64,000 nucleotides of DNA from Clostridia bacterium (GCA_017447185.1 JAFSOC010000015.1:62001-126000); one strand, 5' to 3'; numbered from the stretch's first letter, positions 1 to 7,839 are shown. Notes: generated by a model from the letters alone, not told the origin. Numbers and translations are program-made.

Positions 1-152
1 TCCAGATTTCCAGTCCGTTCCGTATTTCCTTCAACAAGAACGGTTCCTTCTACGATACGGACCTGGGGGTGGAGCCGGATTTCCCGATCGTGAACGAGGT
101 TTTCCTCTATGACCGCCCGGCCCTGACCGAATACATCAATAACCTGAAGTAA
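1..152 (+). CDS. C-terminal end of a probable S41-family peptidase (partial)
   Basis: An open frame enters from the left edge and stops with TAA at 150-152, giving about 49 residues. The tail contains YDTDLGVEPD and ends YDRPALTEYINNLK, which resembles the C-terminus of clostridial S41 (C-terminal processing type) peptidases, where the conserved nucleophile domain lies further upstream. The catalytic part is outside the window, so the family call is by resemblance only. The next gene starts 18 bases downstream on the same strand, so they may be co-transcribed. Confidence 0.45.
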   Translation, partial: QISSPFRISFNKNGSFYDTDLGVEPDFPIVNEVFLYDRPALTEYINNLK

Positions 153-170
153 ACCACTGAAAGGGATCCT

Positions 171-749
171 ATGCAGCAGGAGACTTTGATTTCCAGAGCG
201 GTTGAATATATTCGCTCTCTGTTCGAAGGCAACAGCGACGGCCACGATTTTGACCATTCCATGCGGGTTTACCGCACCGCCATGGTGATCGCGGATACGG
301 AACCGGCTTGCGACAGACAGACGGTGGCGCTGGCAGCGCTGCTCCATGACACGGATGACGCAAAGCTGTTTGCCACGGAGCATAATGAAAACGCCAGAAA
401 ATTCCTGGCGAAGGAAAAGATCAGCGAAGAGGCGGCGGACAGGATCTGCGCGGCCATCAACGCCGTTTCCTTCAGCAAAAACCGGGGGAAGCGGCCAGAG
501 ACCCTGGAAGCAATGATTGTACAGGACGCGGACCGGCTGGACGCCATCGGGGCCGTCGGGATCGCCCGGACCTTTGCCTACGGGGGAAAACACAGCCGCT
601 CCCTGGATGCGTCCATCCAGCATTTTGACGACAAACTGCTGCTGCTGAAAGACCTGATGAACACGCCCAAAGCCAGGGAAATGGCGGGGGAACGACACCG
701 GTTCATGGAACAGTTCATCTGCGAATGGCAAAAGGAGACCGGACAATAA
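171..749 (+). CDS. HD-domain phosphohydrolase
   Basis: A 192-residue soluble protein with a canonical HD signature: HDFDHSMRV around residue 26, LLHDTDDAK around residue 59 and QDADRLDAIG around residue 118, which supply the metal-binding His/Asp residues. The size and motif order match the YedJ/YpgQ group of small HD hydrolases, whose tested members act on nucleotides or small phosphorylated metabolites; the substrate here is unknown. An AAAGGGA ribosome binding site precedes the ATG. The gene ends just before a perfect hairpin shared with the converging GGDEF gene. Confidence 0.85.
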   Translation: MQQETLISRAVEYIRSLFEGNSDGHDFDHSMRVYRTAMVIADTEPACDRQTVALAALLHDTDDAKLFATEHNENARKFLAKEKISEEAADRICAAINAVSFSKNRGKRPETLEAMIVQDADRLDAIGAVGIARTFAYGGKHSRSLDASIQHFDDKLLLLKDLMNTPKAREMAGERHRFMEQFICEWQKETGQ

Positions 750-751
750 AA

Positions 752-784
752 CAACGGGCCGGGGGATATTCCCCCGGCCCGTTG
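752..784. terminator. Bidirectional hairpin between convergent genes
   Basis: A perfect 14-bp GC-rich stem with a 5-base loop (ATATT) lies directly after the HD gene. The T-rich tract (TTGTTTTA) follows it on the minus strand, so it best serves as the terminator of the GGDEF gene, but it can fold on either transcript. Confidence 0.7.
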
Positions 785-820
785 CATGTATTCCGTCCAC
801 ATTGCTCATGGAAAGCGATC

Positions 821-1939
821 CTATACGGAGGGCTGCGGTTCGGCCTTCCGGCGATCGTGGCCGCCAAACTCGGCGGAATGGGTACGTGACTTGGTAATAT
901 AGAGTGCCTTGTCAGCCCGGGAAATCAGGTCAAAAAGGTCCTCTGCATTCTCAGGATTACCCTGGGCATTCCCAATGGACAGGGATACCTTTACGCCGTA
1001 CTTCTCCTGCGTAAAATCATAGGTATCGGAGCCATAGTTCTTTTCCGGCGGTTTATGGGTCAGGACCAGGAATTCATCCCCACCATATCGGTAATAATAC
1101 CCACCGGGGAACATGTGCGGCAGGGTTTCGCTGACATCCCGCAGGATTGTGTCGCCTGCGATATGCCCGTACCGATCATTGAGTTCCTTGAAGTAATTGA
1201 TATCGATCATATAAGCTGTCGTGTTCCGACCTTTCATCCGGAAGGCATCCGCGTCGAGCGCCAGGCGGTTCTGCAGGCCGGTGAGCCCATCCCTGCGGCT
1301 GGCAGTTTGCAGAGCTTTATTGGCCTCCAGCAGCTGCATCCTGTTTGTCGAAACACGGATCTGGACATGGCAGCGGATCGCATTGGAAGCGATGGAGGCC
1401 AGCGCGAGCAAGGCCAGATTCAGCACTTCCAGATCTGCGGCCCCGTTATAGAGATACAGGGGGATAAAGAGGCCGGCGAAGGACGCGCTGATCAGCAGGC
1501 ATCCGATCCATGGCCTGAAAATGATAAAACAGATCATCACCAGGTTGACCGCATAGAAAGTCAGCATCTGATCGCCCCGGCAGTAATGGCGGTAGTCTAC
1601 AAAAATCGCCCAGACGGTAAACGCTGTGAAGAAAAAGATTTTGAAAAGAAAGAAACGGTCGTGCGGCAGGTCCTTCTTCCGCAGCATGCGCAGGGAAAGA
1701 AAGGAACTGAAACCGCAAAGTACGATACAGTAACTGACGCAGACCAGGCTGATGACTGCGTTATGGTCCATATGCCCGATGTGGGTGGAAAGGAAAATGA
1801 TCAGCATTACAACTTCAAAAAGCAGGCAGATCAGAGAGATCACATGGATACTGTTAAGGCTCCGCCGATCAATATCCGCCTGTACTTTTTTATCAATGGA
1901 AGGGTTCATAAACCGAATGAATTTCCGAATCAGTTTCAT
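821..1939 (-). CDS. Membrane-anchored GGDEF protein (probable diguanylate cyclase)
   Basis: A 372-residue protein. Residues about 25-200 form five or six hydrophobic helices (a MASE-like integral membrane sensor), followed by a GGDEF domain: DGLTGLQNR near residue 215, then YRYGGDEF near residue 287. The intact GGDEF motif suggests synthesis of cyclic di-GMP from two GTP. The allosteric inhibitory site RxxD expected five residues before GGDEF is absent (LPHM-like sequence instead), so product inhibition of the usual kind is not expected. A GAGG site precedes the ATG. It lies 28 bases after the small TTRAP-like gene and probably shares its promoter. Confidence 0.9.
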   Translation of the reverse strand: MKLIRKFIRFMNPSIDKKVQADIDRRSLNSIHVISLICLLFEVVMLIIFLSTHIGHMDHNAVISLVCVSYCIVLCGFSSFLSLRMLRKKDLPHDRFFLFKIFFFTAFTVWAIFVDYRHYCRGDQMLTFYAVNLVMICFIIFRPWIGCLLISASFAGLFIPLYLYNGAADLEVLNLALLALASIASNAIRCHVQIRVSTNRMQLLEANKALQTASRRDGLTGLQNRLALDADAFRMKGRNTTAYMIDINYFKELNDRYGHIAGDTILRDVSETLPHMFPGGYYYRYGGDEFLVLTHKPPEKNYGSDTYDFTQEKYGVKVSLSIGNAQGNPENAEDLFDLISRADKALYITKSRTHSAEFGGHDRRKAEPQPSV

Positions 1940-1967
1940 AATATCCTCAATTTATTACAGAATGATA

Positions 1968-2210
1968 TCAAAGGCCCAGGTCAAAATGCAGCGGCTTTTT
2001 CGGCGGAACAACTGAGGCGCTGAAGACCTTGAATTCCTCGCGGGACATTTTTTTCAGCTTCTTCACGGCGCCGGAGATCAGACTGGCCAGGTGCTTTTCT
2101 TCCGGGCTCAGGGTGCCCTGCAGCCAGGTCAGTTCGTCAATCAGGCCGTTTTTATTTTCAAAATTGCAGGTACTGATGAGACTCATCTCTTCTTCCGTAA
2201 ACGCAGGCAT
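1968..2210 (-). CDS. TTRAP-like small protein (transposon-transfer assisting family)
   Basis: An 80-residue protein beginning MPAFTEEEM, with a middle segment reading LIDELTWLQGTLSPEE and then KKLKKMSREEF. The layout (acidic start, 'LI.EL', a spacer, then 'KL..M..EEF') resembles the short TTRAP family found on clostridial conjugative elements. I chose the internal ATG at 2210 because GGAAGGAG sits 8 bases upstream, whereas the longer start at 2237 has no site. No conjugation genes are nearby, so this is either a relic of an element or a housekeeping relative. The family call is by pattern, not by search. Confidence 0.5.
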   Translation of the reverse strand: MPAFTEEEMSLISTCNFENKNGLIDELTWLQGTLSPEEKHLASLISGAVKKLKKMSREEFKVFSASVVPPKKPLHFDLGL

Positions 2211-2245
2211 ACAGGCATCTCCTTCCGCAGTTTTCATATGGTTTG

Positions 2246-2274
2246 ATTGTATACAACCGGGAAAACGCGGTCAA
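2246..2274 (-). promoter_or_regulatory. Sigma-A promoter for the TTRAP-like and GGDEF genes
   Basis: On the minus strand TTGACC and TACAAT are separated by exactly 17 bases, ending about 35 bases upstream of the chosen ATG at 2210. Both boxes match consensus at five of six positions. Confidence 0.75.
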
Positions 2275-2290
2275 TCGGTATGTTGCATAT

Positions 2291-2317
2291 TGTGACATGA
2301 TGTGACAGATTGTCACA
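2291..2317. promoter_or_regulatory. Palindromic operator candidate with three TGTGACA half-sites
   Basis: TGTGACA (2301-2307) and its inverse TGTCACA (2311-2317) form a perfect 7-bp inverted repeat around GAT. A further TGTGACA in direct orientation lies at 2291-2297, exactly one helical turn away. The site is in the intergenic space between the minus-strand promoter and the DUF2500 gene. It looks like a binding site for a dimeric regulator of the CRP/FNR type, though the spacing is one base longer than the usual CRP site; the regulator is unknown. Confidence 0.5.
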
Positions 2318-2330
2318 TCGGAAGCAAAAA

Positions 2331-2358
2331 TTGTTTTCGTTTTTTCACAGAATATGAT
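2331..2358 (+). promoter_or_regulatory. Possible promoter of the DUF2500 gene
   Basis: TTGTTT and TATGAT are separated by 16 bases, 45 bases upstream of the chosen start. The match is moderate; the adjacent palindrome at 2301-2317 lies just upstream of the -35 box, a position used by activators. Confidence 0.4.
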
Positions 2359-2402
2359 ATGCTAAAGGAAATTGAAATGACTGTGAAGGGATGGAACCGG
2401 AC

Positions 2403-2795
2403 ATGGAATATTCAACAAGCATTGGCTCTGACGGCGGAATGGGATCCACGATGACGATTTTCCTTGTAATTTTCGGGGTGATCCTGGCCGTAATTATCGG
2501 CAGCCGGCTCTATATCTGGAATAAAAACAACCATTCCCCCCGGGAAAACGGGAAGGCGAAAGTGGTTACCAAGCGGATGAAGGTATCCGGCATGGGCGGA
2601 CATCGCATGCGTACGAGCGTAATGATGGATACCACCTCCTCCACCTCCACCCGCTATTTCGTCACCTTTGAACTGGAAAACGGCAAGCGGCTGGAATTCA
2701 GCGTCAACGACGGGGAATACGGCATGCTGGCAGAAGGCGACACCGGAGAATTGACCTGGCAGGGTACACGGTACCTGGGATTTGAAAGAAGCTGA
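2403..2795 (+). CDS. DUF2500-family membrane-anchored protein
   Basis: About 130 residues: a short N-terminus, one transmembrane helix (TIFLVIFGVILAVIIGS, about residues 18-35) and a C-terminal soluble part with a conserved block TRYFVTFELENG, then EYGMLAEGDTGELT and GTRYLGF. This is the pattern of DUF2500, a family of unknown function common in clostridia. An in-frame ATG at 2391 directly abuts AAGGG and is too close for initiation, so the ATG at 2403 is preferred. The gene ends in a strong terminator. Confidence 0.8.
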   Translation: MEYSTSIGSDGGMGSTMTIFLVIFGVILAVIIGSRLYIWNKNNHSPRENGKAKVVTKRMKVSGMGGHRMRTSVMMDTTSSTSTRYFVTFELENGKRLEFSVNDGEYGMLAEGDTGELTWQGTRYLGFERS

Positions 2796-2805
2796 AGCGG
2801 ATTTT

Positions 2806-2831
2806 AAAAGGCGCCCCATAGGGCGCCTTTT
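2806..2831. terminator. Strong terminator between convergent genes
   Basis: AAAAGGCGCCC and GGGCGCCTTTT form a perfect 11-bp stem around a 4-base loop, with further T residues downstream. The symmetry lets it act on both the DUF2500 transcript and the converging HD gene. Confidence 0.9.
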
Positions 2832-2842
2832 CTTACGGCTTT

Positions 2843-3718
2843 TTATGGGGCGGCATCTTTCAGGAGAATCCGCTTCTGGGAGATCCGGTAGGGTGTTCTG
2901 CCCCGGACAGCACGGCGGCAGATATCCAGTGTGTACTGCATCTTGACTATCATGGCCTGGATCTGGGCAAGCAGTTCCGGCCCGCAGGGATCCGCAACCA
3001 GCGTGAAGGCATCCTCGGATGTTTCAATGCTGCGAATCACTCGGAGCTTTTTGTTTTCGATGATCTGGATCGGGTCCGTAAGGGCTTCGATATCATAAAG
3101 CATAATGGGATTCCGCGTGGCTGTCACGTCGATTTCATCGGCAAGGCGGATGAGGGCGGAGAGATAGGGCAGGCAGGCGGTGGATCCTCCGGGAAGGGGG
3201 AATGCGGCGGGATACTCCGTTTCATCCATCAGGTCGGTTCTCCGATGGCCCCGGACGACCTGGATGATGGCACGCAGATGCTCCTCCGATGGGATATCCA
3301 GCAGGGCCGCGTATTTCCGGATAAACAGGCCTGAGAACTCATGATGAAAATCCCGGACTATGGCGGTCATATCCTGCCGGGAATGAGTATCGAAATAATT
3401 GCCGAAATGGATCAGGCGGGACAACTGTTCATAATCCCTGCGGGAGATTCCCATGCCCGCATCATGGCAGTAACAACTCACCAGGAGGATATACAGCTCG
3501 TCCGCGTTCAGGAGCCCGATCTGGTCACCTGCGATCAGGTTGCAGAAATTGATGACTGAAACGGAATGCAGGATAGAGTGATCTGTATACTCCGGGAAAA
3601 GCATCCGGTATTTCGACAGGGTATGCTGCAGTGCAAAAACAGTATCGGTAAAGCGCCTGTGAAGATCGGGGGAAAGGGCACGGAGCCTGTACTCCATCCC
3701 AAAGGCATGATCTGTCAT
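2843..3718 (-). CDS. HD-domain protein, regulator-linked
   Basis: A 291-residue protein with HD-hydrolase features: YTDHSILHSVSV near residue 40, SCYCHDAGMG near residue 78, RGHRRTDL and LIRLADEID further on. The pattern resembles the larger HD family related to dNTPase/HD-CE proteins, with an extra C-terminal 90-residue segment. I chose the ATG at 3718 because GGAGG lies 9 bases upstream and a longer start would overlap the preceding gene by almost 100 bases. It follows the XRE regulator gene by 16 bases, so the two form an operon. The substrate is unknown. Confidence 0.75.
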   Translation of the reverse strand: MTDHAFGMEYRLRALSPDLHRRFTDTVFALQHTLSKYRMLFPEYTDHSILHSVSVINFCNLIAGDQIGLLNADELYILLVSCYCHDAGMGISRRDYEQLSRLIHFGNYFDTHSRQDMTAIVRDFHHEFSGLFIRKYAALLDIPSEEHLRAIIQVVRGHRRTDLMDETEYPAAFPLPGGSTACLPYLSALIRLADEIDVTATRNPIMLYDIEALTDPIQIIENKKLRVIRSIETSEDAFTLVADPCGPELLAQIQAMIVKMQYTLDICRRAVRGRTPYRISQKRILLKDAAP

Positions 3719-3734
3719 ATCAGCGCCTCCTGAT

Positions 3735-4241
3735 TTATTCTTCTTCCCTGTGTCCCGCAGGATGACCTGAATTCCTCTCTGTAAAGGCATAATCTCGCCG
3801 GTTGTATTCCCGGCCGGAAATACTGTGTTCACTCATCAGAAAACGGAAATAACGCATCATTTCGCCGATGACTTCCTGCTTCAGGGCAGCATCCTCCGGG
3901 GTATAGAAGAGCCCTTCCGGATCAGCGAAATAAAGATCCTGCCCGATATGCACGGGATGGAAGCCGGTGCGCAGGATAAAATCCGAGAAAAGCTCTGACT
4001 CGGTATAAGGCTGGGGATTGAAATAACGGGCATTCCTGTCTCCCGGGGACTGAAGGGCGCTGACGGTGGTCTCCAGGGCATCAGCCACCTTGCGCAGGTT
4101 GTCCATGCCCATATTGGTGACCGTGCCGGATTCCCACCGCTGGACGGTACTCTTGGGGAGGCCGGTTTTGCGGCTGATATCCTCCAGGGTCATATGCAGT
4201 TCCTTACGCTTTTTCTTCAGGTTATCCCCGATGACGCTCAT
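3735..4241 (-). CDS. XRE-family helix-turn-helix regulator
   Basis: A 168-residue protein. Residues about 6-62 are a classic XRE/Cro helix-turn-helix (LKKKRKELHMTLEDIS, then GLPKSTVQRWESG). The remaining 100 residues have no motif I recognise; they include a YFNPQPYTESELF stretch and may be a sensor or dimerisation part. GGGAGG lies upstream of the ATG, and a good promoter is present. It is the first gene of a two-gene operon with the HD protein, which suggests that it controls itself and that partner. Confidence 0.85.
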   Translation of the reverse strand: MSVIGDNLKKKRKELHMTLEDISRKTGLPKSTVQRWESGTVTNMGMDNLRKVADALETTVSALQSPGDRNARYFNPQPYTESELFSDFILRTGFHPVHIGQDLYFADPEGLFYTPEDAALKQEVIGEMMRYFRFLMSEHSISGREYNRRDYAFTERNSGHPAGHREEE

Positions 4242-4277
4242 GGTATCTGATCCTCCCGGTTGTCATTGGCTGGGAAA

Positions 4278-4306
4278 AGTATAACAAATGGGACGCGTCT
4301 GTGCAA
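4278..4306 (-). promoter_or_regulatory. Sigma-A promoter of the XRE-HD operon
   Basis: On the minus strand TTGCAC and TATACT are separated by 17 bases, 37 bases upstream of the ATG at 4241. Confidence 0.75.
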
Positions 4307-4547
4307 CGAGGCGAACAGGACAAAAATAGGTAAAAGATGACCTTATTTGGTGAATCCGTTGCGTATATGGCTGAAATAGATGGAAAAAATAAAGCCAGAT
4401 AGATACAGATGAAAGATAAGAGTTGCAAAATCAGGGATCCTGTGCTTTAGTGATGCGAAAACTCTGGGAGCTGTTGAATTAGAAGGATTTCTCCGCATGA
4501 GTTTCGGATGTGTATACTTTTTGATGAGAGAACAGGAGTAAAAGATT
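4307..4547. other. AT-rich intergenic stretch
   Basis: About 240 bases without a supported gene, lower in GC than its surroundings. Near its right end TGTGTATACT (about 4508-4518) looks like an extended -10 element that could drive the short reading frame at 4548. I see no tRNA or convincing hairpin. Confidence 0.4.
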
Positions 4548-4796
4548 TTGAACAGCGCAACAAAAGGAAAGAATTTTGCCATTATCGGGGCACTCTGCCT
4601 GCTGGCTTATCTGGCCGGAAGCGTGTACCTCATCACGAAAGCAACGAACTCGACGGTCTATTATGAAGGAATGTCTCAAAGCGTTTCGCCAGGCAACGGG
4701 AAGAAATGGAGAAGAAGATTACCTCCAAAGAAGGAATCCTGCTTAGGGTCAACCGCTCTATTCAGGCTGAAGGTACTTTCGCGTTCGCCAAAGTAG
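4548..4796 (+). CDS. Short membrane protein, probably disrupted by an IS remnant
   Basis: A frame beginning with TTG, preceded by CAGGAG at a spacing of 9. The first 45 residues include one clear transmembrane helix (FAIIGALCLLAYLAGSVYLI). After about residue 40 the same DNA reads, in another frame, as transposase, so the C-terminal half (basic, low-complexity) is probably an accident of insertion. The original protein cannot be recognised. It could still be expressed as an 82-residue chimera. Confidence 0.35.
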   Translation: MNSATKGKNFAIIGALCLLAYLAGSVYLITKATNSTVYYEGMSQSVSPGNGKKWRRRLPPKKESCLGSTALFRLKVLSRSPK

Positions 4797-4960
4797 ATAT
4801 GGATTTCCGAAGATTCCACACTCGAGGCAAAGAAAAAGTCACAGTGGAATGGTTGCTGCTGAGTATGGCGATTAACATTCTCAAGCTCCATTTCAAAATC
4901 CAAAAAGGACGCTTGGGAACAGCATTAAAGGTTCCTGAGTCTTTTCCAGCAGGTTTGTGA
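4667..4960 (+). pseudogene. C-terminal remnant of an IS1182-type transposase
   Basis: About 97 codons without an upstream start, opening directly after a stop codon. The product reads SKRFARQREEMEKKI, then LLRVNRSIQAEGTFAFAK, FRRFHTRGKEKVTVEW, and LKLHFKIQKGRLGT. This is the hallmark C-terminus of DDE transposases of the IS1182 group. The N-terminal DNA-binding part and first catalytic residues are absent, so the element is dead. Its left break falls inside a short membrane-protein frame. Confidence 0.8.
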
Positions 4961-5064
4961 TCCCTTGGCTCCAGTCAAGCCCCAAAAGAAATACTGAAAT
5001 ATCTGAAACTGTGTTTTATGTGTCTATGTTTCTGCTCCTTTTGCAGCATTTAGGGCAAAAGAAG

Positions 5065-5111
5065 AGGAGTTGCCTCTTATGATCCTCTCAGATCATTTTG
5101 AGACAACTCCT
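5065..5111. repeat. Long imperfect inverted repeat: IS end and/or minus-strand terminator
   Basis: AGGAGTTG at 5065-5072 pairs with CAACTCCT at 5104-5111 and the pairing continues inward (TTATGATC with GATCAT) around a 6-base loop. It lies about 100 bases after the transposase remnant, where an IS end is expected. Read on the minus strand it is followed by TCTTCTTTT and lies just after the double-glycine peptide gene, so it may also terminate that transcript. Confidence 0.6.
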
Positions 5112-5127
5112 TCAGCAGGACAGGGAA

Positions 5128-5370
5128 TCACCACTCCTCAAGACGGAAATTGGGATCCGGGCATTCTGGAAGCGGCTGGCCGGACTTGTGATACTTCAGC
5201 AGAATCAGGTATTTCTGATCCTCTTCCGTCATCACGTCGGAGATCGGTCCGTCATAGCCCTTATATTTTCCAAGCCTGCAGTAGTTCAGGAATTTCATAA
5301 ATTCTTCATCCGTGCCGCCGCTGACTTTTTCCAGCAGATCCGGGGACAGTTCATTGAACAGGTTATTCAT
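5128..5370 (-). CDS. Orphan double-glycine leader peptide (RiPP/bacteriocin-precursor-like)
   Basis: An 80-residue protein starting MNNLFNELSPDLLEKVSGG. LSxDLLEKVSGG is the classic double-glycine leader cleaved by C39-peptidase ABC exporters. The remaining 61 residues (two Cys, acidic, ending PDPNFRLEEW) would be the exported part. A full AAAGGAGG site lies 10 bases before the ATG, so translation should be strong. No modifying enzyme, C39 exporter or immunity gene is visible within several kb. It lies 76 bases downstream of a frameshifted RND/MMPL transporter on the same strand. Function unknown; the leader call rests on the motif alone. Confidence 0.65.
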   Translation of the reverse strand: MNNLFNELSPDLLEKVSGGTDEEFMKFLNYCRLGKYKGYDGPISDVMTEEDQKYLILLKYHKSGQPLPECPDPNFRLEEW

Positions 5371-5446
5371 TCGTGTATTCCTCCTTTGAAAGTCATTCGC
5401 GGTTTATTTCCGCATGTTTATACGAACCGAAAAGCAGGGGTGGCAG

Positions 5447-7649
5447 TTATTTTTTTCTGAAACGGACGATCAGACGGTCGAGGGTAGCCAGGATGCCGGG
5501 GAGTACCAGGAGAATCAGCAGGATCGCGGAGAGGGAGCCAAGGGAAATGGTGCGGCAGATCTCCGCAATGGTGGGATCGGGATAGGTGTAGCCGAAGATC
5601 CCCGTGATCAGAACGATGATCAACCCGGAAATCATGATGGAATGGACGGAGCCCTCATAGGCAGCAGCCAGCGCATCCGGGGAGGACAGGGCCCTGCGGT
5701 GCTCCCGGTAATAATTCGTGAACAGGATGCCGTAATCAATGGTCGCCCCCATGAGGATGCATTCCACCATGAGGAGGGCCAGGAAGTAAATCTGATACCC
5801 CTGCCAACCCACCAGGGTGACGGTGATACAGACCCCGCACTGGACGATCAGCACCAGGATCGCCGGAACAATGAAGGAGCGGGAAGTGATCAGTACGATC
5901 AGGAAGATGGCGGCCGCGGTGAGCAGTGTGACGGTCCACAGTTCCCCCGGAGAAGGAGCCCTGCATCTCATCACTCATGGCGGAGTTGCCGATCAGGTAA
6001 TATTTTCCTTCCAGGGTTTTGCCGGTGTCCTTCAGCATTGTCATGAATGCGCTTGTCTGCTCTGACTCCACAGGGAGGGTGGAGTAAATCACCAACCGGG
6101 AATAACTTTCCGATTTCAGCATGGACATACCGCTTTCCAGCATTGTTCCGGCGCCGGAGACCGTATCCCGGAGATCCGCCGGAATCAGGGCGGAGAAAAG
6201 CGGATTGGACAGAATTTTCTCCTTCACATACGTGAAAAGTTCGGGAATGGTAAGCTTCTGCTCCTCCGGCGGGAGAGAACTGCCCGAGAAATACATGCTG
6301 TAAACCATGGAGAGCATGGACGGATCCATGGAGAAGCCTGCGGTATCCCCAAATCCCATACCGCTGAAACCGTCCAGGACTTCCGGCAGTTCCTGCGCGG
6401 TATAGGCGCGGCCGAAAAGGCGGGGCCAGCTGAAAACCTGAATGAAGCTGTCTGTCTCCAGAATGCGGTCCTCCAGGACGGCAACCTTTTCCTCATCCCG
6501 GTTATCATAAACCATGACCAGGATATTTTCCGGCGGAAAAACATCCTTAATGACATCCAGCTTCGTGAGGGTATAGGCAATAGGCGTATTGCCCTGCAGG
6601 AAATAGAACGCGACGAACATTACGACAAAAACAACCGCAAGGATATACCGCCGCTTATAGCTGAACCGGGCGAGGCGCTTCATGGTGAACCTGAAGGTCT
6701 TTTTCCCGGTCTTCTCGATGAGCCGGTCGCCCATGATGATGAGGGCGGGAAGCATGGTCAACGTACAGACCAGGCTGAGGAGCACGCCCTTGGCCAGGAC
6801 AAACCCCATATCGAAACCGATTTTGAAACGCATAAAGGCCAGCATCAGAAGGCCGGCGGCTGTGGTCAGCGCGCTGCCGGAAACGGAGGCAAAGCAGTTG
6901 CGGAGCGCGGCAGACATCGCCTCGCACGGCTGAAGCCCTGCGGCTTTCTCCTGCCGGAAACGGTTGAGCAGCATGACTGAATAATCGATGGACAATACCA
7001 TCTGCAGCAGGGCGGCAATACAGGAAGAAGGATAGGAAATGCTGGGAAGGAAGGCGTTGGATCCCTCGTTAATTATAATAGCGATACCGATGGTAACCAG
7101 GATCAGCACGGGCTCGAACCAGGAGCGGCACATCACCAGCATGATGAACACCAGGAGGGCGCCGGCTACCAGGTACAGCCACAGGGGAACCCCATCGGCG
7201 CCAGGATTGTCATTCTGATAAACGATATGATAATCCCCGAAATCCTGCTCCAGGGCGTGCTCGATGGAGCGCTCCTCCGGAGAACCGTACTCCTGCGACG
7301 TGGCGAGAACGAAGAGGGAACGGGTGCCCCGGGTGTAGCGTTCGCTGCTGTCATGGGCTACGCTTTCCACATAGGGAATGGTTTTCAGCTTTGCCAGGAG
7401 CTCCGTTTCCTGCTCCGGGGTGAGCCCGTCAGCCATGACACGGATGCTCTTGTCCGCACCCATGGAGGGGAATTCTGCTGCCATGAGGTCCATCCCCTGC
7501 TTCATGGATGAATCGTCCGGCAGGTATTTCGTCATATCGTAATTGACCTTCACCTGCAGGTACAGAAAAACGCAAACGATCCCCAGAACCACCATGACAC
7601 CGAGGAACCAGCGCCGGTGTGAAACAATAAAATCGGAAAGTTTCCGCAT
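5447..7649 (-). pseudogene. MMPL/RND-superfamily transporter, frameshifted
   Basis: Two frames together encode an RND-type membrane protein of about 735 residues: two repeats, each with a large extracytoplasmic loop and about six helices, and the paired TM4 motifs SIDYSVMLLNRF (first half) and ATIDYGILFTNYY (second half). The frame breaks at a run of five C on the plus strand (5944-5948): removing one base joins SFSG to ELWTVTLLTAA and restores the reading frame. It is therefore either a recent pseudogene or a sequencing/assembly error. I chose the ATG at 7649 (MRKLSDF), not the upstream TTG. The leader holds a perfect 7-bp hairpin at 7713-7729. Confidence 0.8.
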
Positions 7650-7751
7650 ATTAACCTGTGCGCCTCCGGTACGCAAACAAGATCCTGTTCAGGTCAGGAA
7701 GATCATGGGAGCCGGCTGCCTCGCAGCCGATATGAAAGGAGTGTGGTAAGC

Positions 7752-7781
7752 ATTATAACATGAAATCAGGGAAGAAGACAA
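7752..7781 (-). promoter_or_regulatory. Promoter of the MMPL-type transporter gene
   Basis: On the minus strand TTGTCT and TATAAT are separated by 18 bases, with TGT immediately before the -10 box (extended -10). It faces away from the promoter at 7840. Confidence 0.6.
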
Positions 7782-7839
7782 AGAGATTTTGCAAACGGCG
7801 GGACGGCGCACCTTTGCGGGCCCCGGATTCCTGCATCGG

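Noticed and set aside
1055..2023. 322-codon open frame opposite the GGDEF gene
   Set aside because: The GGDEF frame has membrane helices and catalytic motifs; the antisense frame has no ribosome binding site or domain.
5944..5948. Programmed frameshift in the MMPL gene
   Set aside because: A run of five identical bases alone, without a slippery heptamer or downstream pseudoknot, gives no support for programmed shifting; a simple indel is more likely.
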